DNA of 64,000 nucleotides from Pseudotabrizicola alkalilacus. Its GTDB lineage: Bacteria > Pseudomonadota > Alphaproteobacteria > Rhodobacterales > Rhodobacteraceae. A program made the position numbers and the translations under genes. Positions 1 to 9,100 of this stretch are shown piece by piece. Location: the NCBI RefSeq assembly GCF_003443995.1, contig NZ_QWEY01000009.1:150272-214271 (forward strand), given 5' to 3'. A model generated the notes under the pieces. The model searched no databases and had not been told where the DNA came from. It worked only from the letters and a program-made list of their open reading frames with translations. Position 1 is the first letter of the stretch. Each line of letters begins with the position of its first letter.

Positions 1-1
1 T

Positions 2-775
2 CAGGTCAAGGAAAGCGGAGCGGCAACCTGCGGCTATACCTCGACCTGGCTGACCTGGATCCACACCGAGAACTTTGCCGCCTGGAACAACGTGTCCTGG
101 GGCAGCAACGAAAACGGGCTGGCGGGCACGCCGGAGCTGGCGGTCAACGGTCCGCTGTTTGTCAAGCATTTCCAGGAGCTTGCCGATCTGGGCAAAGAGG
201 GCGTGTTTGTCTATGGCGGCCGCACCTCGGAAGCCAAGCAGAACTTTACCTCGGGCGAGTGCGGGATTCTGACCGAAAGCTCGGGCGGTCTGGGCGATAT
301 CGTCAAGGCTGGCATCAACTATGGCATCGGCCAGCTGCCCTATGACGAAACCGCGACAGGCGCGCCGCAGAACACCGTGCCGGGTGGCGCGTCGCTGTGG
401 GTGATGGGCGGCAAGTCGGATGAGGTCTACAAAGGCGTGGGCACCTTCTTCAACTACCTGTCGCAGACCGAAGTGCAGCAGTACCTGCATGAAGTTTCGG
501 GCTATCTGCCGGTGACGATGGCGGCTTATGAGGCCACCAAAGCCTCGGGCTTTTACGACACCAACCCGGCGCGTGAGGTTCCGATCACCCAGATGATGGG
601 CAAGGCGCCGACCGAAAACTCCAAGGGCGTGCGCGCACCGAACCTGCCGCAGATCCGCGACATTCTGAACGAAGAGTTCGAGAAGATGCTTGCCGGTCAG
701 CAAACCGCAGAAGAGGCGATGACCTCGGCTGCGACGCGCGGCAATGCGGCGATCAAAGAAGCCACTGGCGGCTAA
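2..775 (+). CDS. ugpB: sn-glycerol-3-phosphate ABC transporter, periplasmic binding protein UgpB (5' truncated)
   Basis: This is the C-terminal part of a periplasmic solute-binding protein that captures glycerol-3-phosphate or its diesters for the UgpAEC importer. The reading frame is open from base 2, upstream of the first ATG at base 92, so the gene begins outside the window. About 257 residues are visible, including the UgpB-like stretches CGYTSTWLTWIHTENFAAWN, GGASLWVMGGKSDE and FFNYLSQTEVQQYLHEVSGY. It is followed by ugpA, ugpE and ugpC in the usual order. A strong hairpin with a T-run follows the stop codon, so this gene is probably expressed more than the downstream membrane genes. The family call is firm; the exact ligand (glycerol-3-phosphate or a glycerophosphodiester) is inferred from family and order. 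Confidence 0.9.
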   Translation, partial: QVKESGAATCGYTSTWLTWIHTENFAAWNNVSWGSNENGLAGTPELAVNGPLFVKHFQELADLGKEGVFVYGGRTSEAKQNFTSGECGILTESSGGLGDIVKAGINYGIGQLPYDETATGAPQNTVPGGASLWVMGGKSDEVYKGVGTFFNYLSQTEVQQYLHEVSGYLPVTMAAYEATKASGFYDTNPAREVPITQMMGKAPTENSKGVRAPNLPQIRDILNEEFEKMLAGQQTAEEAMTSAATRGNAAIKEATGG

Positions 776-789
776 GGCTGTTTCCATCA

Positions 790-829
790 GGCGCGCATCG
801 GCACACAGCCGGTGCGCGCCTTTTCTTTT
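790..829 (+). terminator. Intra-operon rho-independent terminator between ugpB and ugpA
   Basis: Bases 790-801 pair with 809-820 to give a 12-bp stem (one G-T wobble) closed by a 7-base loop. TTTTCTTTT follows at once at 821-829. This is a textbook intrinsic terminator lying between two genes of one operon, so it should act as partial attenuation, leaving ugpB mRNA in excess. An ATG at 812 lies inside the stem and is not a plausible start for ugpA. Confidence 0.85.
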
Positions 830-850
830 GACGCAAAGCAAGGAATGTGG

Positions 851-1732
851 ATGCGCCGCACCGTCTTTCCGCACAAGTTGTTGCCCTGGCTGCTGCTGGC
901 CCCGCAACTGGCGATCACGCTGATCTTTTTCTACTGGCCTGCCGCGCAGGCCTTTCGCCAGTCTGTGCTGCGCGAAGACCCGTTCGGGCTGTCGAGCACG
1001 TTTGTCGGGCTGGCCAACTTTCGCAAGGTGCTGAATGACCCGGCCTATCTGAATGCGGCGCAGGTCACGGTGGTGTTCTCGCTGCTGGTCGCGTTTTTTG
1101 CGATGACGATTGCGCTGTTCCTTGCGGTGCAGGTGGAAAAGATCGTCAGGGGCAAAGGGTTTTACCGCACGCTGATGATCTGGCCCTATGCCGTGGCCCC
1201 GGCGATTGCGGGGATGCTGTGGCTGTTCATGTTCAACCCGTCCTTTGGCACTTTGGCCTGGCCCTTGCGCCAGTTGGGCATCGCCTGGAATCCGCTGCTG
1301 GATGGCGAACAGGCGATGGCGCTGGTGGTGGCAGCGGCAACGTGGAAGCAGATCAGCTATAACTTCCTGTTCTTTGTGGCCGGATTGCAGGCGATACCGA
1401 AATCCCTGCTGGAGGCGGCGGCGATTGACGGTGCAAGCCGGCGACATGCGTTCTGGACCATCGTGTTCCCGCTGCTGACGCCGACGACGTTTTTCCTGCT
1501 GGTGGTCAATACGGTGTATGCGCTGTTCGACACGTTCGGGATCATTCATGCCGTGACCAGTGGCGGGCCGGGGCGATCCACGGAAACGCTGGTCTACAAG
1601 GTTTACAACGACGGGTTCGTGAACCTGATCATGGGCGATTCCGCCGCGCAGTCGGTGATCCTGATGGTGATCGTGATCGCGCTGACCGCGTTCCAGTTCC
1701 GGTTCATTGAAAAGCGGGTGCATTATGGATAA
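851..1732 (+). CDS. ugpA: sn-glycerol-3-phosphate ABC transporter permease UgpA
   Basis: Inner-membrane permease of the Ugp importer, 293 residues, with about six hydrophobic segments. The binding-protein-dependent transport loop (EAA motif) reads [21 protein letters not shown] chose ATG 851 because AAGGA at 840-844 lies six bases upstream. The in-frame ATG at 812 falls inside the terminator hairpin and the ATG at 845 has no space for a ribosome binding site. The gene overlaps ugpE by eight bases, which suggests translational coupling. It should form a heterodimer with UgpE and be energised by UgpC. Confidence 0.92.
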   Translation: MRRTVFPHKLLPWLLLAPQLAITLIFFYWPAAQAFRQSVLREDPFGLSSTFVGLANFRKVLNDPAYLNAAQVTVVFSLLVAFFAMTIALFLAVQVEKIVRGKGFYRTLMIWPYAVAPAIAGMLWLFMFNPSFGTLAWPLRQLGIAWNPLLDGEQAMALVVAAATWKQISYNFLFFVAGLQAIPKSLLEAAAIDGASRRHAFWTIVFPLLTPTTFFLLVVNTVYALFDTFGIIHAVTSGGPGRSTETLVYKVYNDGFVNLIMGDSAAQSVILMVIVIALTAFQFRFIEKRVHYG

Positions 1733-2594
1733 CGGAGCGACAAGCCCGCTGGCGGCGCGGGGCGCGGCGCGGTTGACGGCGCATTTCTGGATGATCCTTG
1801 GCGTGATCATCGTGGCCTTTCCGGTCTATTACGTCTTTATCGCCTCGACCCATTCGGTGCAGACCATCCTGCGCCCGCCGCTGCCGCTGCTGCCGGGGAG
1901 CGAGGGGTATGAGAATTACCGGGGCGCGTTTTCCGGTGAGATTGACCGGATCGGCGGGGTCAGCCTGTGGCGGCTGCTGGGCAATACCACGCTGATTGCG
2001 ATGGGGATCGCGCTGGGCAAGATCGCGATTTCGATGGCTTCGGCCTATGCGATCGTGTTCTTCAAGTTTCCGCTGCGGATGGCGTGCTTCTGGCTGATCT
2101 TCATCACCCTGATGCTGCCGGTCGAGGTGCGGATTCAGCCGACCTATAAGGTGATGGTCGATCTGGGTCTGATCGACACCTATGCCGGTCTGATCCTGCC
2201 GCTGATTGCCTCGGCCACCGCGACGCTGCTGTTCCGGCAGTTTTTCATGACCATTCCCGATGAGCTGCTGGAAGCAGCTAGGGTGGATGGCGCGGGGCCG
2301 TGGCGGTTCTTCAAAGACATTCTGTGGCCGCTGTCGCTGACCAATGTGGCGGCGATCTTTGTGATTCAGTTCATCTATGGCTGGACGCAGTATCTGTGGC
2401 CGCTGCTCGTCACGAATTCGAATGAAATGAACACCATCGTCATCGCGTTGAAAAAGATGATCTCTTTCGCCGATGCCGATACCCCCTGGAACCTCGTCAT
2501 GGTGACTTCGGTGCTGGCCATTCTGCCGCCGATCCTTGTGGTCGTGCTGATGCAGCGCTGGTTCGTGAAGGGTCTTGTCGAGACGGAGAAGTAA
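1725..2594 (+). CDS. ugpE: sn-glycerol-3-phosphate ABC transporter permease UgpE
   Basis: Second inner-membrane permease of the Ugp importer, 289 residues, MalG/LacG-like. The EAA loop is visible as [20 protein letters not shown], and the family signature [20 protein letters not shown] lies near the C-terminus. The start is ATG 1725, inside the end of ugpA (eight-base overlap). A TTG 18 bases upstream is also in frame but has no better ribosome binding site. It is followed directly by ugpC, so ugpA, ugpE and ugpC are probably one transcript. Confidence 0.92.
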   Translation: MDNGATSPLAARGAARLTAHFWMILGVIIVAFPVYYVFIASTHSVQTILRPPLPLLPGSEGYENYRGAFSGEIDRIGGVSLWRLLGNTTLIAMGIALGKIAISMASAYAIVFFKFPLRMACFWLIFITLMLPVEVRIQPTYKVMVDLGLIDTYAGLILPLIASATATLLFRQFFMTIPDELLEAARVDGAGPWRFFKDILWPLSLTNVAAIFVIQFIYGWTQYLWPLLVTNSNEMNTIVIALKKMISFADADTPWNLVMVTSVLAILPPILVVVLMQRWFVKGLVETEK

Positions 2595-3653
2595 ATGGCC
2601 AATATCTTTCTGAACGACCTGCGCAAAAACTATGCCGGGCAAGAGGTGATCCACGGGATCACGATGACCATCGCCGATGGCGAATTTGTGGTGATTGTCG
2701 GGCCGTCGGGCTGCGGCAAATCCACCTTGCTGCGCATGGTGGCGGGGCTGGAGGGGATCAGCGCGGGGACCATCGAGATCAACGACAAGGTGGTGAACGA
2801 TCTGGAACCACGCCAGCGCGACATTGCGATGGTGTTCCAGAACTACGCTTTGTACCCGCATATGAGCGTGCGGGAAAACATGGCCTATGGCTTGAAGATC
2901 GCCAAGATGCCCAAGGCCGAGATTGATCAGCGGGTGGCAAAAGCCGCGGCGATGCTGGAGCTGGAGCCGTATCTGGACCGCAAGCCGCGTGCCTTGTCTG
3001 GCGGGCAGCGGCAGCGGGTGGCGATGGGGCGGGCGCTGGTGCGGGAACCGTCGGCGTTTCTGCTGGATGAGCCGCTGTCGAACCTGGATGCGAAACTGCG
3101 GGTGCAGATGCGGTTGCAGATCAAGGATCTGCACCAGACCACGGGGCAGACCATGCTCTATGTGACGCATGATCAGGTCGAGGCGATGACCCTTGCCGAC
3201 CGGCTGATCGTGATGAACAAGGGTGTGGCCGAGCAGATCGCCACCCCGCATGAGGTGTATATGACGCCCGCCAGCGAGTTTGTGGCGGGGTTCATCGGAT
3301 CACCGGCGATGAACATCTTTACCGTGCAGGTCGAGGCGGGGGTGGCGGTGCTGCCGGGCGGGCATCGGTTGCCGCTGGCCGGGTTGCCTGCGGATCGCGA
3401 GGTGCGGCTGGGGCTGCGGCCCGAGGATATGGAGATCGTGGGTGATGATACACCGGGGATTCCGGTGGTGCTGCGGTCGGTCGAATGGCTGGGGGCGGAT
3501 GCCTTTGGCTATGGCATGATCGAAGGGTCTGACGTGGCGATCACGCTGCGGCTGCCGGGCAGCACGGCTGCGGCGCGCGGTCAGCGGCTGCGGGTGGCCC
3601 CGCCCGAGGGGCGGCTGCATCTGTTCGCAAGCGATACCGGCAAGCGGCTGTAA
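2595..3653 (+). CDS. ugpC: sn-glycerol-3-phosphate ABC transporter ATP-binding protein UgpC
   Basis: Cytoplasmic ATPase of the Ugp importer, 352 residues, of the MalK/UgpC (CUT1) type. The Walker A motif GPSGCGKST is at residues 36-44, the ABC signature is [12 protein letters not shown], and Walker B runs into [12 protein letters not shown]. About 110 C-terminal residues correspond to the TOBE regulatory domain of this family. The start codon follows the ugpE stop immediately, with GGAG in the preceding bases. No UgpQ phosphodiesterase follows; the next gene is on the opposite strand. Confidence 0.93.
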   Translation: MANIFLNDLRKNYAGQEVIHGITMTIADGEFVVIVGPSGCGKSTLLRMVAGLEGISAGTIEINDKVVNDLEPRQRDIAMVFQNYALYPHMSVRENMAYGLKIAKMPKAEIDQRVAKAAAMLELEPYLDRKPRALSGGQRQRVAMGRALVREPSAFLLDEPLSNLDAKLRVQMRLQIKDLHQTTGQTMLYVTHDQVEAMTLADRLIVMNKGVAEQIATPHEVYMTPASEFVAGFIGSPAMNIFTVQVEAGVAVLPGGHRLPLAGLPADREVRLGLRPEDMEIVGDDTPGIPVVLRSVEWLGADAFGYGMIEGSDVAITLRLPGSTAAARGQRLRVAPPEGRLHLFASDTGKRL

Positions 3654-3680
3654 GCGCTTGCGCCCTCGCACCTGTCACGC

Positions 3681-4379
3681 TTAACCCGCGTGGCAGACCG
3701 GTGCGTCGGTCTGGCCAAAGTCATAGCTGCCGGTGGTGGCGTCAAACCCGGTGATCACCAGCCCCTGATCGAACAGGGCGGTCATCGCCTGCCGGGTTTG
3801 CAGCCGGGTCTGGGCGGCGGCATCGGGATCGGTGCGCAGCAGCAAGGAAAAATCGCGCGGGACGCTGACGCGGGCCTGCGCGGTGGTGGCGGGGCGGTCG
3901 GTCAGGTGCAGTTCGACCACGATGCGGTCACTGTCGATGCCGCCCTGATAGCTGCCTTCGGCGCCGTAGTAATTGACCAGATAGCGTTGGCCGATGCCGC
4001 CCAGCCTTGCAATGTTCAGATGGGCATTGCGGGTGATCAACGGGTCGTAGGTCCAGCGCATGATGCGGATGCCGCGCGCCTGACACCACGCGCGTTGATA
4101 GAGCTTCAGCCCCACACCGATGCCCGCGCCGCGCCAGTCGGGCAGCACCGCAAGCCGGTGGCTGTGCTGCACCTGCGGATCGCGGGTGGCAAAGCCAAAG
4201 ACATAGCCCACCAGCTGGTCGCCCTGAAACGCGCCGGCGCAGATGCCGCCTTCGGATTGCACGACCATCATCAGATCGGCGGGGTCGGGCTGATCATCCA
4301 TGCCCCAGACGGTTTGCTGCATCTGCTGTGCGGCGCGAAATTCGGCAAGACCGGCCAGATCGCGGTACTGGATCGTCAC
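3681..4379 (-). CDS. GNAT family N-acyltransferase, probably N-succinyltransferase partner of the racemase
   Basis: A 232-residue GNAT acyltransferase. The CoA-pyrophosphate loop is visible as LPDWRGAGIGVGLK around residue 90. About 80 extra residues follow the GNAT core, as in family members that sit beside N-succinylamino-acid racemases. The start is GTG 4379, whose GTGA overlaps the stop of the upstream racemase gene; longer in-frame extensions only read through that gene in the wrong frame. Established work in Geobacillus links such a GNAT enzyme, as a D-amino acid N-succinyltransferase, with the enolase-superfamily racemase. The acyl donor and substrate here are inferred from that pairing. 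Confidence 0.75.
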   Translation of the reverse strand: MTIQYRDLAGLAEFRAAQQMQQTVWGMDDQPDPADLMMVVQSEGGICAGAFQGDQLVGYVFGFATRDPQVQHSHRLAVLPDWRGAGIGVGLKLYQRAWCQARGIRIMRWTYDPLITRNAHLNIARLGGIGQRYLVNYYGAEGSYQGGIDSDRIVVELHLTDRPATTAQARVSVPRDFSLLLRTDPDAAAQTRLQTRQAMTALFDQGLVITGFDATTGSYDFGQTDAPVCHAG

Positions 4380-5509
4380 GGGGCAAAGCTTTCGGTCGTG
4401 GTGGTGACGGTGTTCAGGAAATCCCAGTCCAGCGTCACCCCGATCCCGGCGCCATTGGCGGGGACCGGCATCAGACCGTCGGTGGTTTCCAGCTTTTCCG
4501 CCACGATGTCGCGGTGGAAGTAGCGCGACGACGACGAGGTGTCGCCGGGGCGGGTGAACTGTTCCAGCGTGGACAGGTGGATGTTGTGGGCGCGGCCGAT
4601 GCCCGCCTCCAGCATGCCACCGCACCAGACCGGTACATCCCAGGCTTGGCAGATGTCATGCACGCGCTTTGCCTCGGTATGGCCGCCCAGACGGCCGACC
4701 TTTATGTTGATGACGCGGCCCGCATCGCTGACCAGTGCCTTGCGGCAGTCGGCGACGGAGCGGATGCATTCGTCCAGGCAGATCGGGGTGGACAGCATGG
4801 CCTGCAGCCGGGCGTGATCGTGCAGGTCATTCCAGGCGAGCGGTTGTTCGATGTAATCCAGCCCGAACTGGTCCATCGCGCGCAGCACCGGCAGATCGGC
4901 CATGGTGTAGCAGCAATTGGCATCCACCGTCAGGTGGATGTCGGGGAAGTCGTGGCGCACGGCTTGCAGCAGGCGCAGATCGTGACCGGGCATCACCTTG
5001 AGCTTGATGCGGCGATAGCCTTGCTGAACATGCAGCGCCACCTCGGTCAGCGTGCGGGGAATGTCACGGATGCCGAGCGAGACGCCGACCTCGACCTCGG
5101 TTTTGGTGCCACCGAGGACCGAGCGCAGCGGCAGGCCCTGCACCTTGGCCCAAAGATCCCAGAACGCCATTTCCACCGTGGCCTTGGCCATCTGGTGATC
5201 GCGCCAGGGCCGGATCAGCCGTTCCACCGCCTGCGGGTTTTCAAAGCTGTGGCCGACCAGCTGCGGCAGGAACACATCGCGCAGCATCATCATCGAGCTG
5301 GCGATGGTTTCCGGCAGGTAGTCGGGCAGCACATCGGCGACGCCTTCGGCATAGCCCTCACAGCCTTCGCCGCGCAGAACGACGAGGGGAAAGACCTTTC
5401 GGGTCATGGTGCCGGTCGCGATGGTAAAAGGCTGGATCAGCGGCAGTTCGATCAGGCGCAGTTCGGCGTGATCAATGCGCAATGGCGGGCGGATGGGCGG
5501 GACGGACAT
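4376..5509 (-). CDS. N-acylamino acid (N-succinylamino acid) racemase, enolase superfamily
   Basis: A 377-residue muconate-lactonizing subgroup enzyme of the MenC2/NSAR type. The catalytic set is complete: the KxK motif at K169/K171, metal ligands D196, E221 and D246, and the opposing base K270. The C-terminal stretch GGMLEAGIGRAHNI followed by a PGD-SSSSRYF segment is characteristic of the OSBS/NSAR group rather than of dipeptide epimerases. Members can be o-succinylbenzoate synthases, N-succinylamino-acid racemases, or both. No menaquinone genes lie nearby, whereas a GNAT gene overlaps it by four bases and a peptide importer is divergent, so I favour racemisation of N-acylated amino acids. 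Confidence 0.82.
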   Translation of the reverse strand: MSVPPIRPPLRIDHAELRLIELPLIQPFTIATGTMTRKVFPLVVLRGEGCEGYAEGVADVLPDYLPETIASSMMMLRDVFLPQLVGHSFENPQAVERLIRPWRDHQMAKATVEMAFWDLWAKVQGLPLRSVLGGTKTEVEVGVSLGIRDIPRTLTEVALHVQQGYRRIKLKVMPGHDLRLLQAVRHDFPDIHLTVDANCCYTMADLPVLRAMDQFGLDYIEQPLAWNDLHDHARLQAMLSTPICLDECIRSVADCRKALVSDAGRVINIKVGRLGGHTEAKRVHDICQAWDVPVWCGGMLEAGIGRAHNIHLSTLEQFTRPGDTSSSSRYFHRDIVAEKLETTDGLMPVPANGAGIGVTLDWDFLNTVTTTTESFAP

Positions 5510-5584
5510 GAACGCTCCTGCAACGACGCCGGGGGCTTTGGGCCGGGGTCAGATACAGGTTTGATGCGATAATTTTAGTTTACA

Positions 5585-5596
5585 GTCAAGATTGAC
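5585..5596. promoter_or_regulatory. Candidate RpiR operator (GTCAA-GA-TTGAC dyad) in divergent promoter region
   Basis: The 166-base gap between the divergent racemase and RpiR genes contains the perfect dyad GTCAA-GA-TTGAC. An outer ACAGT/ACTGT pair (from 5582, and around 5610) partly encloses it. Regulators encoded beside divergent promoters commonly bind such dyads. Binding is an inference; only the symmetry is seen. Confidence 0.4.
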
Positions 5597-5675
5597 GGAA
5601 TGTTATTTAACTGTCACTGATGGAGTCGCAGCCGAAAGGCACGACCATTCTCCGGGCATTTTCCAAGGGAAATCC

Positions 5676-6560
5676 ATGCAGGACGACGCGGGCAACGATC
5701 TGAAAGAGCGGCTGGAGGCCATGCTTTCGAGCGGCACGCCGAACGAGCGGGCGATTGCGGCGTATCTTTTGGAAAACATCGCGCGCCTGCCGTTCGAAAC
5801 CTCGGCCACCATCGCGCAGGCGATCCGGGTGTCAGAGGTTTCGGTGGGGCGGTTTGCCCGCGCGCTGGGCTATCGCAACCTGAAAGAGATGAAAGAGGCG
5901 CTGAAAAGCGATGTCGATTTGGCGGCCTTTGCCGGGGTGGGGGACAGCCCGTGGCTGCAGGGATCGGCGCTGCGGGCCCATTTCAATGCCGGACAAGGAG
6001 TGGGCGGTGCCGCGCTGGAGCGCGAGTTGCGCGCGGTGATGCGCAATCATCAGTTGGCGACCACGCCGGAGTTTGCGGCCTGTGTGCAGCGGCTGGCGAC
6101 GGCGCGTCAGGTGCTGGTGGCCGGCTTCCAGACCGAGCGGGGGCTCGCGGCCTATCTGGCGCATAACCTGAGCTATCTGCGCCCCGCCGTGCGGGTGCTG
6201 TCGCTGGAAAGCGGGCATTTTGCCGATCTGTTTCTGGATGATCCGCAGGGCACCGCGCTGGTGGTGATCGAGACGCGGCGCTATTCGCGGCTGGCGGTGG
6301 AGCTGGTGGCCAAGGCGCAGGCCGAGGGCATTCCGGTAACCGTGATCACCGACCCCTATTGCGGCTGGGCCCCGGAGCTGGCGACCGAGGTGCTGCGCGT
6401 CGATACCGATTTCTCGCATTTCTGGGATGCGACCGGCCAGATCGCCGGGCTGATCAACCTGATGGTGATCAAGGTCTTTGAACAGCTTGGCCCCGAGGTC
6501 GAGCAGCGCATGACCCGGATCGCCGAAAACTACCGCAGCTTTGTCGGGCATCAGCGCTAG
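5676..6560 (+). CDS. RpiR family transcriptional regulator (HTH-SIS)
   Basis: A 294-residue regulator with an N-terminal RpiR helix-turn-helix (roughly residues 1-75, with the turn region TIAQAIRVSEVSVGRFARAL) and a C-terminal SIS sugar-phosphate-binding fold (roughly 130-260, including AYLAHNLSYLRPAVRVLSLE). ATG 5676 is preceded by AAGGGA six bases upstream; an earlier in-frame ATG at 5592 lacks such a site. The gene is divergent from the racemase-acyltransferase pair and directly upstream of the peptide importer, so it probably controls both. RpiR proteins usually sense phosphosugars, though members linked to amino-acid-derived ligands are plausible. Confidence 0.88.
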   Translation: MQDDAGNDLKERLEAMLSSGTPNERAIAAYLLENIARLPFETSATIAQAIRVSEVSVGRFARALGYRNLKEMKEALKSDVDLAAFAGVGDSPWLQGSALRAHFNAGQGVGGAALERELRAVMRNHQLATTPEFAACVQRLATARQVLVAGFQTERGLAAYLAHNLSYLRPAVRVLSLESGHFADLFLDDPQGTALVVIETRRYSRLAVELVAKAQAEGIPVTVITDPYCGWAPELATEVLRVDTDFSHFWDATGQIAGLINLMVIKVFEQLGPEVEQRMTRIAENYRSFVGHQR

Positions 6561-6601
6561 CCGGACAGAGGGATTTCTCCAACAGAATGAGGGTAATAAT
6601 A

Positions 6602-8167
6602 ATGAAATATAACCTGTCCACCTTGCTTGCCACCACTGCCATCGGGTCTTGTCTGGCGCTGTCTGCCTTTGCGCAGGAGGTGACGGTGGTGATGGCGCCG
6701 AACGAGGTCGGGGCCACGTCGTATAACCCGGTGGCGTCGTCGATGCAGCCGGTCGGAACCTATCTGATTTATGACCGGCTGATCGCCAAGGATGAGAATC
6801 TGGCCTATGTGCCGCAGCTGGCCGAAAGCTGGGTCGAGGCCGATGACGGCATGGCCTGGACCTTTACGCTGAAGCCGGGGGTGACGTTCCACAATGGCAC
6901 GCCGTTTGCGGCACAGACGGTCGTGGACTGGCTGGCGCTGTATCCGGGCACCGAAAACGCCTATCTGTTCGATGCGGTCGAGCGGGCCGAAGTGGTGTCG
7001 GAACTGGAAGTGCGCTTTGTGATGAAGCGGCCTGATCCGAACCTGCTCTACAACCTGTCCACCGTGTTCGCCTCGATCCCCGATCCGGCGGCCTATGCCG
7101 AGGCGGGTGAAGATTACGGCGTGTTTGATGCCGTCGGCACCGGGCCGTTCCGGCTGGAAAGCTTTGAGATCGGTCAGCAGACGGTGCTGGTGCGCAACGA
7201 TGATTATGCCTGGGGTCCGGGTGCGGCGACCGGAAAACCGGCCAAGATCGAACGCCTGACCCTGCGCGAGATTGCGGAATCCTCGACCGCGTTTCTGGAG
7301 TTGAAGACCGGCGGCGTGGACATGCTGCTGAACGTGCCGACCGATTTCGTGGGCGAGGTCGAAGGGGCGTCGGATCTGTCGGTTCTGCAACTGGCCGGGC
7401 AAGATCTGGTCTATATGCCGATGAACGTGACGCAGGCGCCGTTCGACGACATCAAGGTGCGCGAGGGCGTGGCATTTGCCATCAACCAGCAGGAAATTCT
7501 GGATGCGGTGTTCGGCGGCATGGGCAAGGCGGCGGACGGGTTCCTGATCTCGTCGTTGCCGGAATCGAAGATCGCGGATGAATTCCGCATCTCCTATAAC
7601 CCGGAACGGGCGAACAAGGCGCTGGAGGATGCCGGTTGGGTCATGGGCACCGATGGCGTGCGCACCAAGGACGGTGCCCGGCTGTCGGTGAAGCTGTGGA
7701 CCCAATCCGACAGCTTTTTCCGCCGCCTGTCCGAAGTGGTGCAGGCCCAGATGAAGGCTGTGGGCGTGGAGGCAGAGCTGGTCACCTTTGACAGTGCAGC
7801 GATCCGCGACCAGTACAAGACCGGCGCGCATCAGGTCGCGGTGCGGTCTTACCTTTGGGACAACGCCGATATTCTGGAGTGGTTCTTTTCGGCCACCCGG
7901 CCATTCTATCCCAACGTGTCGATGCTGGATGACCCCAAGGCCGAAACGCTGAAGGATGCGGCGATGACGGGGGCCAAGAATTCGGCCGAGCGGGAGGCGG
8001 CCTTTGTTGCCTATCACGAATACATCAACTCGCAGTTCCCCTATGCGCCGATCTACGAGCCGGTGCAGATCATCGGCTACAACGCCGAACGGCTGGTGAT
8101 GCCCGAGGTGCTGCATGCGCCCCGGTTCAACACGCTGGGGTTCCTTGAGCTTGACGTGAAAGAGTAA
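6602..8167 (+). CDS. Peptide ABC transporter substrate-binding protein (SBP_bac_5 family)
   Basis: A 521-residue periplasmic binding protein of the DppA/OppA family, with a Sec signal peptide ending near SCLALSAFAQ. Family features include YDRLIAKDENLAYVPQLAES, the WTFTLKPGVTFHNGTPF motif, and AYAEAGEDYGVFDAVGTGPF. GAGGG at 6589-6593 lies eight bases before ATG 6602, which is preferred over ATG 6587. It is the first gene of a binding protein-permease-permease-ATPase-ATPase set ending in an M81 peptidase. The ligand is inferred to be a short peptide; glutathione- or nickel-type members of the same family cannot be excluded from sequence. Confidence 0.9.
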   Translation: MKYNLSTLLATTAIGSCLALSAFAQEVTVVMAPNEVGATSYNPVASSMQPVGTYLIYDRLIAKDENLAYVPQLAESWVEADDGMAWTFTLKPGVTFHNGTPFAAQTVVDWLALYPGTENAYLFDAVERAEVVSELEVRFVMKRPDPNLLYNLSTVFASIPDPAAYAEAGEDYGVFDAVGTGPFRLESFEIGQQTVLVRNDDYAWGPGAATGKPAKIERLTLREIAESSTAFLELKTGGVDMLLNVPTDFVGEVEGASDLSVLQLAGQDLVYMPMNVTQAPFDDIKVREGVAFAINQQEILDAVFGGMGKAADGFLISSLPESKIADEFRISYNPERANKALEDAGWVMGTDGVRTKDGARLSVKLWTQSDSFFRRLSEVVQAQMKAVGVEAELVTFDSAAIRDQYKTGAHQVAVRSYLWDNADILEWFFSATRPFYPNVSMLDDPKAETLKDAAMTGAKNSAEREAAFVAYHEYINSQFPYAPIYEPVQIIGYNAERLVMPEVLHAPRFNTLGFLELDVKE

Positions 8168-8173
8168 CGCCAG

Positions 8174-9100
8174 ATGCTGGGCTATGTCATCCGACGCATC
8201 CTGATGCTGGTTCCGGTGTTCTTTGCGGTGTCGGTGGTCATCTTTTCGATGATCCACATGCTGCCGGGAGACCCGATCGAGAACCTGCTGCGTGTGGGGT
8301 CAAGCCCGGCACAGCGCGAGGCGCTGACGGCAAAATACGGGCTCGACCGGCCTCTGGTCGAGCAATACCTGCTATGGATGGGCAATGTGCTGACCGGGGA
8401 TCTGGGCACTGCGATCGTGCAGCGCCGTCCGGTGGCGCAGCTGGTGGCACAGGCCTTGCCCTATTCGCTGACTTTGGGCGGGCTGGCCTTGTGTTTCTCG
8501 ACCGTGCTGGGCGTCGTGGTGGGAACCATCGCGGCGTCCTGGCGTGGATCGTGGCTGGATCAGGGGCTGATGGGCGGCGTGCTGTTCGGCTCGATGCTGC
8601 CGAATTTCTGGATAGGGCTTTTGATGATCCTGGTGTTTTCGGTGTCGCTGGGCTGGACCCCGGTGTCGGGGGCGCGCGGCTGGGAAAGTCTGGTTTTGCC
8701 GGTGCTGACCATCGGTTTGGGCGGCACCGCGCTGGTGGCGCGGGTCACGCGGATTGCGATGATCGACACGCAGGGCAAGGATTTTGTGCTGCTGCTGCAT
8801 GCCAAGGGGGTGCATCCGCTGACCATTCAAGTGCGCCATGTGCTGCGCCATGCGCTGATTCCGGTGGTGACCATTCTGGCGCTGCGGATCGGCTGGATTC
8901 TGGGCGGCGCGGTCACGGTCGAGGTGGTGTTTGCGCGCCCCGGTCTGGGGTCTTTGCTGATCAAGTCGCTGAACCAGCATGATTACCCGGTGGTGCAAGC
9001 CTCGCTGCTGATCCTCGCCATGGCGGTGATGCTGGGCACGCTGATGGGCGATCTGTTGCAGGCGGCGATGGACCCGCGGTTTCGGGACAGTCTGACATGA
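8174..9100 (+). CDS. Peptide ABC transporter permease, DppB/OppB type
   Basis: Inner-membrane permease of 308 residues. The N-terminal signature MLGYVIRRILMLVPVFFAVS and the segment MIHMLPGDPIENLLR are typical of DppB. The EAA-like loop LLHAKGVHPLTIQVRHVLRH and the C-terminal VFARPGLGSLLIKSLNQHDY are also family features. The start is six bases after the binding-protein stop. Its end overlaps the next permease by four bases (ATGA), so the two are translationally coupled and should form the heterodimeric channel. Confidence 0.92.
   Translation: MLGYVIRRILMLVPVFFAVSVVIFSMIHMLPGDPIENLLRVGSSPAQREALTAKYGLDRPLVEQYLLWMGNVLTGDLGTAIVQRRPVAQLVAQALPYSLTLGGLALCFSTVLGVVVGTIAASWRGSWLDQGLMGGVLFGSMLPNFWIGLLMILVFSVSLGWTPVSGARGWESLVLPVLTIGLGGTALVARVTRIAMIDTQGKDFVLLLHAKGVHPLTIQVRHVLRHALIPVVTILALRIGWILGGAVTVEVVFARPGLGSLLIKSLNQHDYPVVQASLLILAMAVMLGTLMGDLLQAAMDPRFRDSLT

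Noticed and set aside
812..850. Upstream start of ugpA at ATG 812
   Set aside because: The codon is in the stem of the intra-operon terminator and has no ribosome binding site; ATG 851 has AAGGA at the right distance.
3690..4523. Long antisense open frames over the racemase, efflux, sugar and glycan genes
   Set aside because: High GC at third positions leaves long opposite-strand frames; these are rich in His, Arg and Gln and match no family, while the opposite frames are clear enzymes.
4376..5509. L-Ala-D/L-Glu (dipeptide) epimerase, suggested by a neighbouring peptide importer as in Bacillus ykf/dpp
   Set aside because: The C-terminal GGMLEAGIGRAHNI and PGD-SSSSRYF pattern belongs to the OSBS/NSAR group, and the overlapping GNAT gene fits an N-acyl substrate better.
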